A stretch of 64,000 nt of DNA from Haloferula luteola (GTDB lineage: Bacteria > Verrucomicrobiota > Verrucomicrobiia > Verrucomicrobiales > Akkermansiaceae), in the NCBI RefSeq assembly GCF_014201715.1, contig NZ_JACHFD010000006.1, forward strand, positions 170,510-234,509. The letters run 5' to 3'. Shown piece by piece: positions 26,001 through 34,336 of the stretch. The notes under the pieces are model-generated. The model saw only the letters and a list, made by a program, of their open reading frames with translations, was not told the origin of the DNA and searched no databases. Position 1 is the stretch's first letter. Every line of letters begins with the position of its first letter. The translations under genes and the position numbers were made by a program.

Positions 26001-28463
26001 CTCGCCAGCCCCTTCCGTCATGCCCCAACGACCCACCAATCCCGACTCGGCAGGAATTTCGAAATTCACGCGCTCACGAACCTCGGATTGGGTCAATGCC
26101 CGGTTCCAAATGCGTGATTCATCGAGGAATCCGTGGAAGTATCCCGCTGGTTCGCCGAGTGAATTCAGGGCGGTTCCAATGCCAGCGTGCTGGATGCTAT
26201 CGGCGCGCGGCAGCAAGCCACCCGTGTTCACTACCGCTTCCAAGTTCCCGTTGAGATACAGGCGCCATTCGGTGCCATCATAGGTCGCCACCGCATGCTG
26301 CCAGGTGTTCATTTCAACCGGAGTCTTGCCAAACACAGGAGCATTCGTGCCCAGATTGATATCCTCAAAGTCCGCAGCCAGAACTCCCGTCTCCTCGTCA
26401 ATCCCGAGGAAGTAGTTCATATCGACATTCGACTGGTCCGATTCGCCCCGCCCCTTCGTCACGAGCGGAATCGCGGTCACGCCACCCGATCCAGTGCCCG
26501 TCGCCACACCCGAACCTACACGGTAAAACCAAGTTTCCAGCGTGAAGGTCGAAAGCTTCAACGACGGATCGTCGCCAAAGGTGACGTAGTCATCGACTCC
26601 ATTGAAGAACAAGCCCCCTGAGCCAGCGGGAGGAACCACTGAAAAGTAGACCTGTTCCGCCGTCGTCCGAGCACCCGCGTTGTCTTCGACAATCGCATCG
26701 ACCGTGAAGTTCACCGGCGAACTGTAAACGGGAGTCGTGTATTCATACGGTGCCGTCGTGTCCGTCGCGACAAGAGCTCCATTCAGGTAGAACTCCACCG
26801 CGGTCACCGAACCCGGCGCAGCGTCGGCCGCATCCGCAGTGATCGTCACGCTGCTGCCTTGAGAAAACACCTGACCATTGCTGGGTGAAGTGATCGCAAT
26901 CGTCGGCTGCTCGTTCTCCGGCTGAATCGTGAAGAATGCGAAGCTGAACATGTCCTCGTCGGCCACCGCACCATCTTCAAGCACCGGATTGTCCGTAGCA
27001 TTGACGATGTCACGACTTTCCACCACCCAACCCTCAAGGGCCGCGTCCCACTCATAGGAAACGATGTTGTCGAGGTTGTTGGCCTCGCCCGTGCAGGGAG
27101 AAACGATCAACGTACCCGTCTCACCCGTTTGCGCAGCGATCTGCAACAACCAGCGGCCTTGAGTAGCGAACTCAACGGCAACACCGCTGCCGCTTTCGCT
27201 CACTCCCTTGCTGACTTCAATCTGGGTGCCATCCACCGCCACCACCGTCGTGCCGTCGGCGATTCCCGTGCCGCTGACCTTTTGACCCACTTCAATGCCG
27301 CTGGCGTCCACCACCGTCAGAGTCGTGTCGTTCGCCACCGAGATGAAGGAAATCGACACGCCCGCATCCGTGACGAATGCCGGCTCGCTGATCGTGATGG
27401 TCGTCCCGGAAATCGCCACCACCGTGGTGCCTTCCGTGATTCCCGTGCCACTCACTTCCATCCCCACAACGATCCCGCTGGCATCGCTCACCGCCAGATC
27501 GGTGGAGGTGTCGACCGTGTTTGCAGTACGCTCAAGCGTCTCACGCGCGGTCATGTCGGCCGTGGTGCCAAAGGCATTCACCGCATCCACTCCGGCGACC
27601 GGACCCAACAGTTTGGTGACCGTGTAATTGCCCCCGGAAACCTCCGAACTGCCATCACTCTGCACGCGACCCACGGCAGTCACCAAATCCGGTCCAGCAG
27701 CGGCAGTCGGAATGTAGACAAATGAAATCGGATCCCGCTCCGTTCCCGTACCATTGCTCTGGTTGTCTTTCAGAACCACATTGAAGGTTCCATCCGCATT
27801 ATCGGCAGAAAGCGCAAAGTTGTCCTCGTTCTTGAATCCGGTGACCAACAAAACACCATTCTCACCCGTTGCATTCACGCCGTAGGAGCTCAGCGTGGTC
27901 AGATCGAGTTTGAAGTTGCCGCTGCCATTGTCGAAAAACTGGGCTCCACTTGCAATCCCAGCAGAAACGTGAAGTTCGTCCTGAACTCCACCATTGGTCC
28001 CACTGGAATTCTGGGTGTAACCACAAATCCAGCCTTCCGTGAACGGGAAGAACGCCGCGGCGATGTTGATGTTGAACTCGCTGCCCAAAGGAGAGTGGGC
28101 CACCGGAATGAAGAAGTATCCCGATCCCAGATCGCCATGAGAGGTCGCGTAGCTCAGACCTGTGGTGTCGCCGGTCGCGGAGTTGTCACGGCCATTTTCA
28201 CGCACACTGGTAAGCATGACGCCACCTGCCGTGTCGTCTTCCATGCCAAAGCTGACATCGGTATCGCCACGGTTGGCAGCACGGATACTGAAGTTCGCCG
28301 TGCTCCCGGGAGCAACGGAAACGGAAACGGCAGGGCTGGCAGAATCGAGTCCGTTGTTCGTGGCATTCAATTGCACCACGTCCACGTTCCCGAACTCCAT
28401 GCCCTGCACGCTACATGTGAGGTAGAGTGCCGCGGATGAGGCGGCGGCAAAGGTTCTAGTCAT
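22719..28463 (-). CDS. Giant secreted multidomain protein (LamG, Ig, Calx-beta, DNRLRE)
   Basis: The protein has 1914 residues with a short N-terminal export signal. Regions in order: a beta module (about 30-290); two tandem ~50-residue repeats with VSGTGITEGTTVVAI and VSGTGIADGTTVVAV (310-425); an Ig-like domain (514-608, VTITADAADAAPGSVTAVEFYLNG); a LamG domain (615-845); a second Ig-like domain (848-938); more copies of the first module; a Calx-beta domain (1268-1381, TENSDDDIVLTF, GTATPGDDYDV); two DNRLRE domains (1391-1605 and 1608-1791, each with GNAQTGG); and a C-terminal module (DADGDGIVELMEYALGLNP). Such proteins are probably cell-surface adhesins or carbohydrate binders. No catalytic domain is seen. 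It has no PEP-CTERM or LPXTG signal. Confidence 0.9.
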   Translation of the reverse strand: MTRTFAAASSAALYLTCSVQGMEFGNVDVVQLNATNNGLDSASPAVSVSVAPGSTANFSIRAANRGDTDVSFGMEDDTAGGVMLTSVRENGRDNSATGDTTGLSYATSHGDLGSGYFFIPVAHSPLGSEFNINIAAAFFPFTEGWICGYTQNSSGTNGGVQDELHVSAGIASGAQFFDNGSGNFKLDLTTLSSYGVNATGENGVLLVTGFKNEDNFALSADNADGTFNVVLKDNQSNGTGTERDPISFVYIPTAAAGPDLVTAVGRVQSDGSSEVSGGNYTVTKLLGPVAGVDAVNAFGTTADMTARETLERTANTVDTSTDLAVSDASGIVVGMEVSGTGITEGTTVVAISGTTITISEPAFVTDAGVSISFISVANDTTLTVVDASGIEVGQKVSGTGIADGTTVVAVDGTQIEVSKGVSESGSGVAVEFATQGRWLLQIAAQTGETGTLIVSPCTGEANNLDNIVSYEWDAALEGWVVESRDIVNATDNPVLEDGAVADEDMFSFAFFTIQPENEQPTIAITSPSNGQVFSQGSSVTITADAADAAPGSVTAVEFYLNGALVATDTTAPYEYTTPVYSSPVNFTVDAIVEDNAGARTTAEQVYFSVVPPAGSGGLFFNGVDDYVTFGDDPSLKLSTFTLETWFYRVGSGVATGTGSGGVTAIPLVTKGRGESDQSNVDMNYFLGIDEETGVLAADFEDINLGTNAPVFGKTPVEMNTWQHAVATYDGTEWRLYLNGNLEAVVNTGGLLPRADSIQHAGIGTALNSLGEPAGYFHGFLDESRIWNRALTQSEVRERVNFEIPAESGLVGRWGMTEGAGETITSTAAGNVAGSLMNGPIWTAGHAFSSNAKPEVAVTSPLEGDRYLLGETIALTASASDADGTITKVDFFDNGVLVGSDNAEPFEFSYTNAPLGGLHRLTAVATDNLGETSLSGEVVVDVTLPSPTLPGYTAGVIDGGDVDADTEGTSPADPANWVVESSTATPLAFDNPGTVLGSPAININGAPVPFASGLLIGSNYTVLGNLAAADNNLSPFEKEGYYGFSVEDNGGPGEDNPATPDESSRFSLSYLPFADGWIGGNFDATGAVIGGSANLPAGVSIVNTSSGAYEITGLPASGNLISMGYGDGLDNVTSVGLADDKWTVISRDNGQGVQNSAFSFVYVPVTTEQVFSGLVTNDGELVALNDQLGDVGGSVNLGTQGYEVTIGDGTIINPSNSVMLIAADYNHGNAGDNIMSYSAVGNVFVVFSQDLPGLNAQFQQGGFRFVVMPMDSVTLNGDEVVVYATDNQATENSDDDIVLTFRRSGDTDAPLTVNYSVGGTATPGDDYDVLSGAVTFPAGESIVELVIAANGDVELEQAESLIVTLQAGTGYTVGVFNKAMASILNAAPQVPTTTVSFQEGTEAYTGQLDMLVSERGTEFDKLGVDYDNYFLDGRPANSSPDDNALIHFDNIFGDGPGQIPVGSEVIDAHLYLTTSTVGNAQTGGPYLVDRLVIPVDYVTAIGENTTTWANLGFDDSPDNFEGFEGARGASTLLPVSGFGTVVQGGVNSADVTPIVQAWSKGEPNYGFSIFSGGTTDGWSICTVGNPNPVLRPRLVVTYTPLSVKEYYYETDQSAVLNTRALPDGATVDGSAVETLFLDLNDANTGTTEALMRFPVTFGTGDDGSIPIGEEVVKAELLIVTNSPIYLGSGNAQTGGDYTVHQMLNDWNTESYFGNLGPVVGTDISPEAARFNGMGWSSMSYVDITTVVRNWRAGAENYGVNVKPDTEDGWQPFFPGIKNNPQLAGAAPMLRVQTAIITPSLFDQWATLNGISGSNFNEDADGDGIVELMEYALGLNPRQYDLLPSLQADGTIRFGKGADAAADPAVQYGLETSTDLVEWETWTPTTDNESEISGQLPMGEARVFGRLTVSYVPVTE

Positions 28464-28672
28464 CGCGGCGTGGACCAGACAAAATCGCCCTCCATCCCGC
28501 CGAGAAGAGTCGTGCGACGCAAACGTAACTCAGCTGTTTTCAACAATATCGACACATTTCCCCCATCTCACCCGCCTTCCCGTCATACGCCTCGCCCTCC
28601 TTCCCCTCACCAAACCTCTGACACTCTGCAAGCCACATCGGAAGGCCTCACTCCTCCCGTTCAGAGGTCGGC

Positions 28673-28990
28673 TCAGGGTTCCCCCGCACGGATTCTGACG
28701 AAAATGTGAGATTCCCCCTCCGGCAGCGAAAAAGTGACCATTCCCCCTGCCCCCTCCACCTGCTCCTGGTGGTCCCAGCTCCACAAATCGTCGCACCACT
28801 CGACCGTATAATCGATCCCTTCCGCCCCGGGAAATCGCACTCCCGACGCGTCCACCTCCACCCGAAACACCGAATTCCGGTCTCTCGGATCACTCCCGAA
28901 TGCGAGCTCATCACCATCGCTGAGACCGTCATTGTCATCGTCCTCATCCTCACCATCGGCCATGCCGTCCCGATCAAGATCGCCCACGAA
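28673..28990 (-). repeat. Shared C-terminal module, copy in the EEP protein
   Basis: It contains DDDNDGLSDGDELAFGSDP, then VEWCDDLWSWDHQ, and ends HIFVRIRAGEP. It is the most divergent of the four C-terminal modules. Confidence 0.5.
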
Positions 28991-31360
28991 AGTCATCACC
29001 ACATCATCCACCGCCAATCCCTGAAATCCCATCGCCGCCGAATCAAGGATCTGCCCGGGATTCAACTCACCCCTGCTCGACGCCGAAAAATTCGCCCATG
29101 CGAAATCTGCCGAAGCCGCCCCGCTGCCCACCAACCCAAGTGACGCCCCCAAAGGCGTGCTGCCACTTTCCGCGACCCCGATGTCCACCGAACTCATGCT
29201 CGCCGCAGGCCCATCAGAGGCCGTCATGACACCCTCATAGGAGATCAGATGCAGCACCTCACCCGTTCTTTGATCGACCACCGCCAATCCATCGTTCCCC
29301 CCATTTTGCAACCCATCCGCGGGCAAATCCGCAACCAGGATCTGATACCCCCCTTCGACCGAACCCTCGGTGAAATCCGACGCCAGGGACAAAGCCTCCC
29401 CATAAACCGTCGCTGCCGCCGCCACCGATCCATTGTAACGAAACACCGCCAAATCTTCGCGCGAACCCGTGAAACCAGGGCCAACCACCACCTCAATGAA
29501 CTCGCCGCTGTCCGAACCCTCATTGTCGTAATGGAGTTCATTGATCCAAACGTCCGTCGATGGCGGCGCCGCCGAAGCATCCACGAAAAACGCCATTCGC
29601 AGCCCAAATTCGCCCCCCGGTGGAATCGCTAACCCCGTCACTCGGGCCTCATGATGCGTGGTCCAACCCCCGTCGATCGATCCCGATGGCAAATCAGTCC
29701 GAGCCCCGTGAGTAAGACCAGGGACCGCAATGACCTGCCCCTCCACCACCACCGATATCTCGATGCCATCCGCTGAACCGCCCTGCGACGATCGCCACTG
29801 CTCAGCATCGTACGCCAGATCCAAAATCGACAACCATTCCTCCGAAGTGTTGCGAACACTGGCCTGCCACACCGCACGACTTCCCAACACTCCCAGACTC
29901 CCATCTGTGCCGATGCCATACGACCGTGCTCCCGCACTCACGAGACTGCCGGCATCTCGTCCCAACCAGATGGGTTCCTCCTCTCCCTCCAGCCACTGCT
30001 GCCAAGGTGCCGGAGCCGAAGTTCCTTCGAAACCATCGAAGCTCTCCACCACCGAGCTTTCAGCCCGGCCCAACTCATAAGCTCCGTCGCCCTCGTGCAC
30101 CTCCAATACTGCCTGGGCCGAATCAAATCCACCTGCACTTGCATTCACCGTCACCTGCCGGTCGCCGGTCACCAAAAAATCCCGAGGCACGGAAAACGAC
30201 GTCGTCCCAACCGTTTCCCCTGCGGAAATCGTCAAAGTCGACGCTCCAAAAACTCCTCCCTCCTCCGTAGCCGTAAGAGTCACTTCCACGGCGGAGCTTT
30301 GAACCGAAGGCAAAGTGACCGTCATCTGCACCGCCTCATACCCTTCCGTCAGGACCACCTGCGAAGCCGCTAACCCCAAGCTCCCCAAATCCGAATCCAA
30401 TTCGAAGTCCGCAAACACCGCAAAATGGTCCGACGCATCGGCACTCGCCTCTGCATACGGCAAGGGACCGGGCTTGGCGAGCCCACCTCCCATGGCCACA
30501 TCGGCCGCCGAATCGTACACCTCCGATCCATGCGGTCGACTCGCCATAGCAGGCGACACCATCAGCAAATCAAGAGTCTGCCCATATTCATAGGTTCCGT
30601 CATCTCCATTCAACTGCCGGGGGTCCAATTGCACGGGTGAAACCTCCTGAAAATACGACAACATCTGCGTCGAATACTTCACCGGAAAACTCACATCTCC
30701 TCCCAGCACATAGGTGGAGGGCAACCCAGACGGCAGACTGGTGAACGTCGTATCTGAAGACGAGGGATTGAAATCCCCCATCACGATGAAATTGTCAGCT
30801 TCCGTGAATCCCGAGGCATCGAGGTATTCCACCAACCGATGCATCTCAATCGCTCTACGGAATCGATCCGCCGTCGTCGTTCCCGACTTGAGGTGCGCCG
30901 ACAGGATCAGAGGATCAGCCGTCGTCCCCGGCACATCCACCACCACCGCCGGAACGTGCCGACTGATCTCCTTCGCCCCGCCGGGTGAGGTCACCGAATC
31001 CGCCATCAACAACGGGTAACGGGACAAAATCACCACCCGCAGGCTGGTGTCAAAATTGCCCGAATTGCTCCCAGCATGCACATACGGCAACCCCAGTTCC
31101 TGCCCCAACAACTCGACCTCACTCAGCGGACTTCCACTCAGATCCGAGGTGTGCACCTCCTGCAGAGCCACCACGTCGGCATCAATCCGCTCCAAGATTG
31201 CCGCGACGCTGTCATGGTCGAGAGTACCTGGGTCTCCGAGCGCATAATCCGGCCAGCCCTCCGCATTGCGATGGGTCTCAATATTGAACGTCGCCACCCG
31301 CAAGCCCGTGGCCGACGCGATCCATGCGGGAAGCCAGGCAAGAACGACGAACCGGAACAT
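28673..31360 (-). CDS. Secreted EEP-family nuclease/phosphatase-like protein with lamin-tail domain
   Basis: The protein has 895 residues with an N-terminal signal. The endonuclease/exonuclease/phosphatase domain (about 20-330) has LRVATFNIETHR, ADVVALQEVHTSDL, the metal and catalytic motif VMGDFNPSSSD and the closing SDHFAVFADF. Calx-beta-like (about 335-430) and beta modules follow, then a lamin-tail-like domain (about 605-770, WINELHYDNEGSDSGEFIEVV). The protein ends with a Ca-binding DDDNDGLSDGDE stretch and a short beta module. The EEP fold cleaves DNA, RNA or phosphoesters. Extracellular DNA use for phosphate is plausible but not shown. It lies 209 bp upstream... of the giant protein gene's start in the opposite sense: its stop precedes no other gene of its own unit. 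Confidence 0.88.
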   Translation of the reverse strand: MFRFVVLAWLPAWIASATGLRVATFNIETHRNAEGWPDYALGDPGTLDHDSVAAILERIDADVVALQEVHTSDLSGSPLSEVELLGQELGLPYVHAGSNSGNFDTSLRVVILSRYPLLMADSVTSPGGAKEISRHVPAVVVDVPGTTADPLILSAHLKSGTTTADRFRRAIEMHRLVEYLDASGFTEADNFIVMGDFNPSSSDTTFTSLPSGLPSTYVLGGDVSFPVKYSTQMLSYFQEVSPVQLDPRQLNGDDGTYEYGQTLDLLMVSPAMASRPHGSEVYDSAADVAMGGGLAKPGPLPYAEASADASDHFAVFADFELDSDLGSLGLAASQVVLTEGYEAVQMTVTLPSVQSSAVEVTLTATEEGGVFGASTLTISAGETVGTTSFSVPRDFLVTGDRQVTVNASAGGFDSAQAVLEVHEGDGAYELGRAESSVVESFDGFEGTSAPAPWQQWLEGEEEPIWLGRDAGSLVSAGARSYGIGTDGSLGVLGSRAVWQASVRNTSEEWLSILDLAYDAEQWRSSQGGSADGIEISVVVEGQVIAVPGLTHGARTDLPSGSIDGGWTTHHEARVTGLAIPPGGEFGLRMAFFVDASAAPPSTDVWINELHYDNEGSDSGEFIEVVVGPGFTGSREDLAVFRYNGSVAAAATVYGEALSLASDFTEGSVEGGYQILVADLPADGLQNGGNDGLAVVDQRTGEVLHLISYEGVMTASDGPAASMSSVDIGVAESGSTPLGASLGLVGSGAASADFAWANFSASSRGELNPGQILDSAAMGFQGLAVDDVVMTFVGDLDRDGMADGEDEDDDNDGLSDGDELAFGSDPRDRNSVFRVEVDASGVRFPGAEGIDYTVEWCDDLWSWDHQEQVEGAGGMVTFSLPEGESHIFVRIRAGEP

Positions 31361-31437
31361 CGCCGATTCCTAGCGCCGCGAACTTCGGGGGTCGACTTCC
31401 GAAACGTCGCCCCCGAAATTCCACGAATTCGCTGATA

Positions 31438-32877
31438 TCAAATCTCTTTCGGAATCTCGAAGCCTTCCCGGTATTGCGGCTTGGCAAGCTCCTCGATCGC
31501 AGCCCCACCGCCGACCTTGCCATCCGCATCGAGCGTCGCCACAGGACCATGATGATAAGGCACCTTGTTGGTATCGATTCCCCAAAAAGCCAGCTGCTTC
31601 TCCTGCCGTTCGATCACCTCGGCAATGGATTCGGGCACCTCCTCAATGAGCTGCTTCCGCGGCACCGGAGAACCCGACCGGTGAGAAAGATTCCCCAAGT
31701 GAATCACCTCGCAGGCATTGATGGCATTCGCCAGCTGTCCCTTCAGAGACTTCGCATCCCGTGACTTTACGGCATCCAGGAAATTCCGGGCGTGCCCCCC
31801 ACCGGCATCTCCCGGGAACTTAGCAATCTTCGTCTTGCCATCCTCGCCCACCACATAGCCGCCACCCCGCCCACCGCGAAATTCCCCTCCCTCACACGTC
31901 ACCACCACCCCAACCCGCACGCCGCGATAGGCAGGCGAAGCATTCAGGTCCGGCTTCATCATCATGTCATTCACCTCAAACACCACCGGCACCCCCGCCC
32001 AATCAAACCATACCGTCTGCAAATTCGGTGTATTCCCTGCATCGTCCCAGCCAAAGCGCTGGCCGATCGATTCCACCCCTCCCGTGAATTGAGGATCACC
32101 CAAAACCCAGCGGATCAGGTCGAACTCGTGCGGAGCCTGATTTCCAATATCACCGTTCCCCGTGTTGTAGTCCCAGTGCCAATCGTAGTGCAGCTTCGGA
32201 CGCAAAATCGGCCGATCCTGGCACGGACCCAGCCACAATTGATAGTCGAGGCTCTCGGAAGGCTTCAGCGGCGTGTCCCGTTTGCCAATCGACGTCCGGT
32301 TCCGGTAACACAACCCCCGAATCGCCTGAATCTTGCCGAATTCTCCCTCCTGAATTCTGCCAAACGCTTCGATCAGCCCCGTGTCGGAACGATTCTGCGT
32401 ACCGGCCTGAACAATCCGCTGATACCGGGTCGCCGCTTCCAGCATCGGTCCACTCTGATCCAAGGACGACGTGACGGGCTTTTCGACATACACATCCTTG
32501 CCCGCCTGGCAGGCATGAATGGTTTGCAAGGCATGCCAATAATTCGGCGACGAAATGATGACCGCATCGATATCATTTCTTTCCAGCAACTTACGATAAT
32601 CCTGATACTTCGCCACGCCGGGCACCTTGGCGGCCTGCGCGTCGAGATGCTTCTGCTCTGGATCCGCCATCGCCACGATCTCCACATCCGGCTCCCGGGA
32701 AAACTGATCCCTCAAGGCATCCGCACGCCCCCCACAGCCAATCATTCCAATGCGGATTCGGCCATTGGCGCCAAGGGCTCCAAAAGCCGGACCCGCCAAA
32801 CTGACCAAGGACGCCGCGCCGATTCCTTGAAGAAACTGACGACGGCCGAAACGGAAGGATGCATGCATGGGTTTCAT
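31438..32877 (-). CDS. Tat-exported Gfo/Idh/MocA-family oxidoreductase
   Basis: The protein has 479 residues with a twin-arginine signal (FGRRQFLQGIGAASLVSLAGPAFG). The Rossmann start is IRIGMIGCGGRADALRD; the cofactor and substrate region has VIISSPNYWHALQ and the family signature DVYVEKPVTSS. A C-terminal alpha/beta domain follows with WHWDYNTGNGDIGNQAPHEFDLIRWVLG. Family members oxidise sugars or related alcohols with NAD(P), and secreted Tat versions are very common in Planctomycetota and Verrucomicrobiota. The substrate is unknown. A GTG one codon upstream is also open; the ATG was preferred. Confidence 0.9.
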   Translation of the reverse strand: MKPMHASFRFGRRQFLQGIGAASLVSLAGPAFGALGANGRIRIGMIGCGGRADALRDQFSREPDVEIVAMADPEQKHLDAQAAKVPGVAKYQDYRKLLERNDIDAVIISSPNYWHALQTIHACQAGKDVYVEKPVTSSLDQSGPMLEAATRYQRIVQAGTQNRSDTGLIEAFGRIQEGEFGKIQAIRGLCYRNRTSIGKRDTPLKPSESLDYQLWLGPCQDRPILRPKLHYDWHWDYNTGNGDIGNQAPHEFDLIRWVLGDPQFTGGVESIGQRFGWDDAGNTPNLQTVWFDWAGVPVVFEVNDMMMKPDLNASPAYRGVRVGVVVTCEGGEFRGGRGGGYVVGEDGKTKIAKFPGDAGGGHARNFLDAVKSRDAKSLKGQLANAINACEVIHLGNLSHRSGSPVPRKQLIEEVPESIAEVIERQEKQLAFWGIDTNKVPYHHGPVATLDADGKVGGGAAIEELAKPQYREGFEIPKEI

Positions 32878-33057
32878 CACAGTTTTCCCTTACGCACCAA
32901 GGGATCAGATCTTTGTCATCATACAACTTTTTCACCGAAAATCCGCGCCATCTTCGATTCCTCTTCCGCCCGCACTCCCACCCTCCGCCCCCAGCTTGCC
33001 GATTCCCTCCCATCCTGTTAGGATGCGGTTGAGGCAAGAGATTCAACGATTCTCCCC

Positions 33058-33300
33058 ATGAAATTCCTCTCCCGACTATTCTCTGAAACTGCCATCGAAA
33101 TCCGCTCGGGCCAAGCCATCCTCCGCAAGGGAAAACATCACGCCGGCATGCTCTCAGACATTACCTCAATGGCGCGGGAACACGATCTCTCCCGAGGCGA
33201 GATTTGGATCGAATCCACCGGCAAGATCCACTTCTCCCATGAGATCCCTAAAGACCTGCATCAGCGCTTCCGCAACACTCTGGTTCTTTCCCTTTCCTGA
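33058..33300 (+). CDS. DUF3634-like small protein
   Basis: The protein has 80 residues reading KFLSRLFSETAIEIRSGQA, HHAGMLSDITSMAREHDLSRGEIWIE, and IHFSHEIPKDLHQRFRNTL. The pattern of an N-terminal strand pair, a helix and a closing IPKDLHQRFRN resembles DUF3634, whose function is unknown. No signal peptide is seen. It precedes uppS by 126 bp on the same strand. Confidence 0.62.
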   Translation: MKFLSRLFSETAIEIRSGQAILRKGKHHAGMLSDITSMAREHDLSRGEIWIESTGKIHFSHEIPKDLHQRFRNTLVLSLS

Positions 33301-33426
33301 GAATCATCCGTCCCCCCTCGCCTCCTTTCACCATTCGCAGCTCTTCACATCCACCCCACCGATCGGGATTCAGACTTGATCAGATGGGCGCACAAATTAC
33401 CTGCTCCTTCGCACGCCCTTCCCCGA

Positions 33427-34137
33427 ATGGTCCAAGATCTCCAAACCCCCACTCACATCGCCATCATCATGGATGGCAACGGCCGCTGGGCCAAAGAACG
33501 CGGATTGCCCCGCCGCGACGGACACCGCGCCGGTGCCGAATCCGTAAGAGAGTGCGTCGAAGCCTGCAAACAGCTCGGCGTCAAGTTCCTCACCCTCTAC
33601 GCCTTTTCCTCGGAAAACTGGAATCGACCCGCGGCAGAAATCACCGCGTTGATGGCCCTTCTCGAACGCTTCCTCGATCAAAAGGCCGAGGAAATGATGA
33701 AACAAAATGTCCGCCTGCAAGCAATTGGCCAAGTTGATCGACTCCCCGAAAAAACCCGCGCGAAACTGAAAGGCGCAATCGATCGCACGGCGGGAAACAC
33801 GTCACTGACCCTCATTCTCGCCCTTTCCTATGGCTCAAGGGAGGAAATCACGGAGGCCGCCCGCGCCCTTGCCCAAGACTCCGCCGATGGCCGACTGAAC
33901 CCTCAGGACATCACCCCCAGCCTTCTCGCATCCCGCCTCTGGACCGCTCCCTTCCCCGATCCAGATCTGCTCGTCCGCACTTCCGGCGAACTGCGGTTGT
34001 CGAACTTTCTCCTGTGGCAAATCAGCTACGCGGAGATCGTCATTTTCAAAAAGTTTTGGCCGGATTTCAAACAGGCCGATCTCTTCGAAGCGGTTCAAGA
34101 ATACTCGAGACGGCACCGCCGATTCGGTGGACTTTGA
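33427..34137 (+). CDS. uppS: Isoprenyl transferase (undecaprenyl diphosphate synthase)
   Basis: The protein has 236 residues, typical length. The catalytic Asp is Asp16 in IIMDGNGRWAKERGLPR. Further motifs are GHRAGAESVRE, LYAFSSENWNRPAAEI, LSYGSREEI and the C-terminal DPDLLVRTSGELRLSNFLLWQ with SYAEIVIF. It condenses isopentenyl diphosphate onto farnesyl diphosphate with cis geometry to make the C55 carrier for peptidoglycan and surface polysaccharides. The frame opens 17 codons earlier at a TTG; the ATG at 33427 puts the first motif at its usual place. Confidence 0.95.
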   Translation: MVQDLQTPTHIAIIMDGNGRWAKERGLPRRDGHRAGAESVRECVEACKQLGVKFLTLYAFSSENWNRPAAEITALMALLERFLDQKAEEMMKQNVRLQAIGQVDRLPEKTRAKLKGAIDRTAGNTSLTLILALSYGSREEITEAARALAQDSADGRLNPQDITPSLLASRLWTAPFPDPDLLVRTSGELRLSNFLLWQISYAEIVIFKKFWPDFKQADLFEAVQEYSRRHRRFGGL

Positions 34138-34172
34138 TCCCGACTCCGACTTCCCCCTGATCGTGAAACACT

Positions 34173-34199
34173 TGCGATGACTCATTCCGAATCATCGCA
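34173..34199 (+). terminator. Possible hairpin after uppS
   Basis: TGCGATGA pairs with TCATCGCA across an 11-nt loop, 35 bp after the stop. There is no T run, so its role is uncertain. Confidence 0.3.
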
Positions 34200-34336
34200 T
34201 CACCCGAATGAGGTATTCCGGTCATTTACGATGCGGGAAACTGCGGCAACACCCCCCGCAGGGTGAGCCAACCTCATGATTGCCTGTGGTCTTGCGTTGG
34301 TTGAGCGATGGCCCCACGCTCCCCCCGCCCCCGCCC

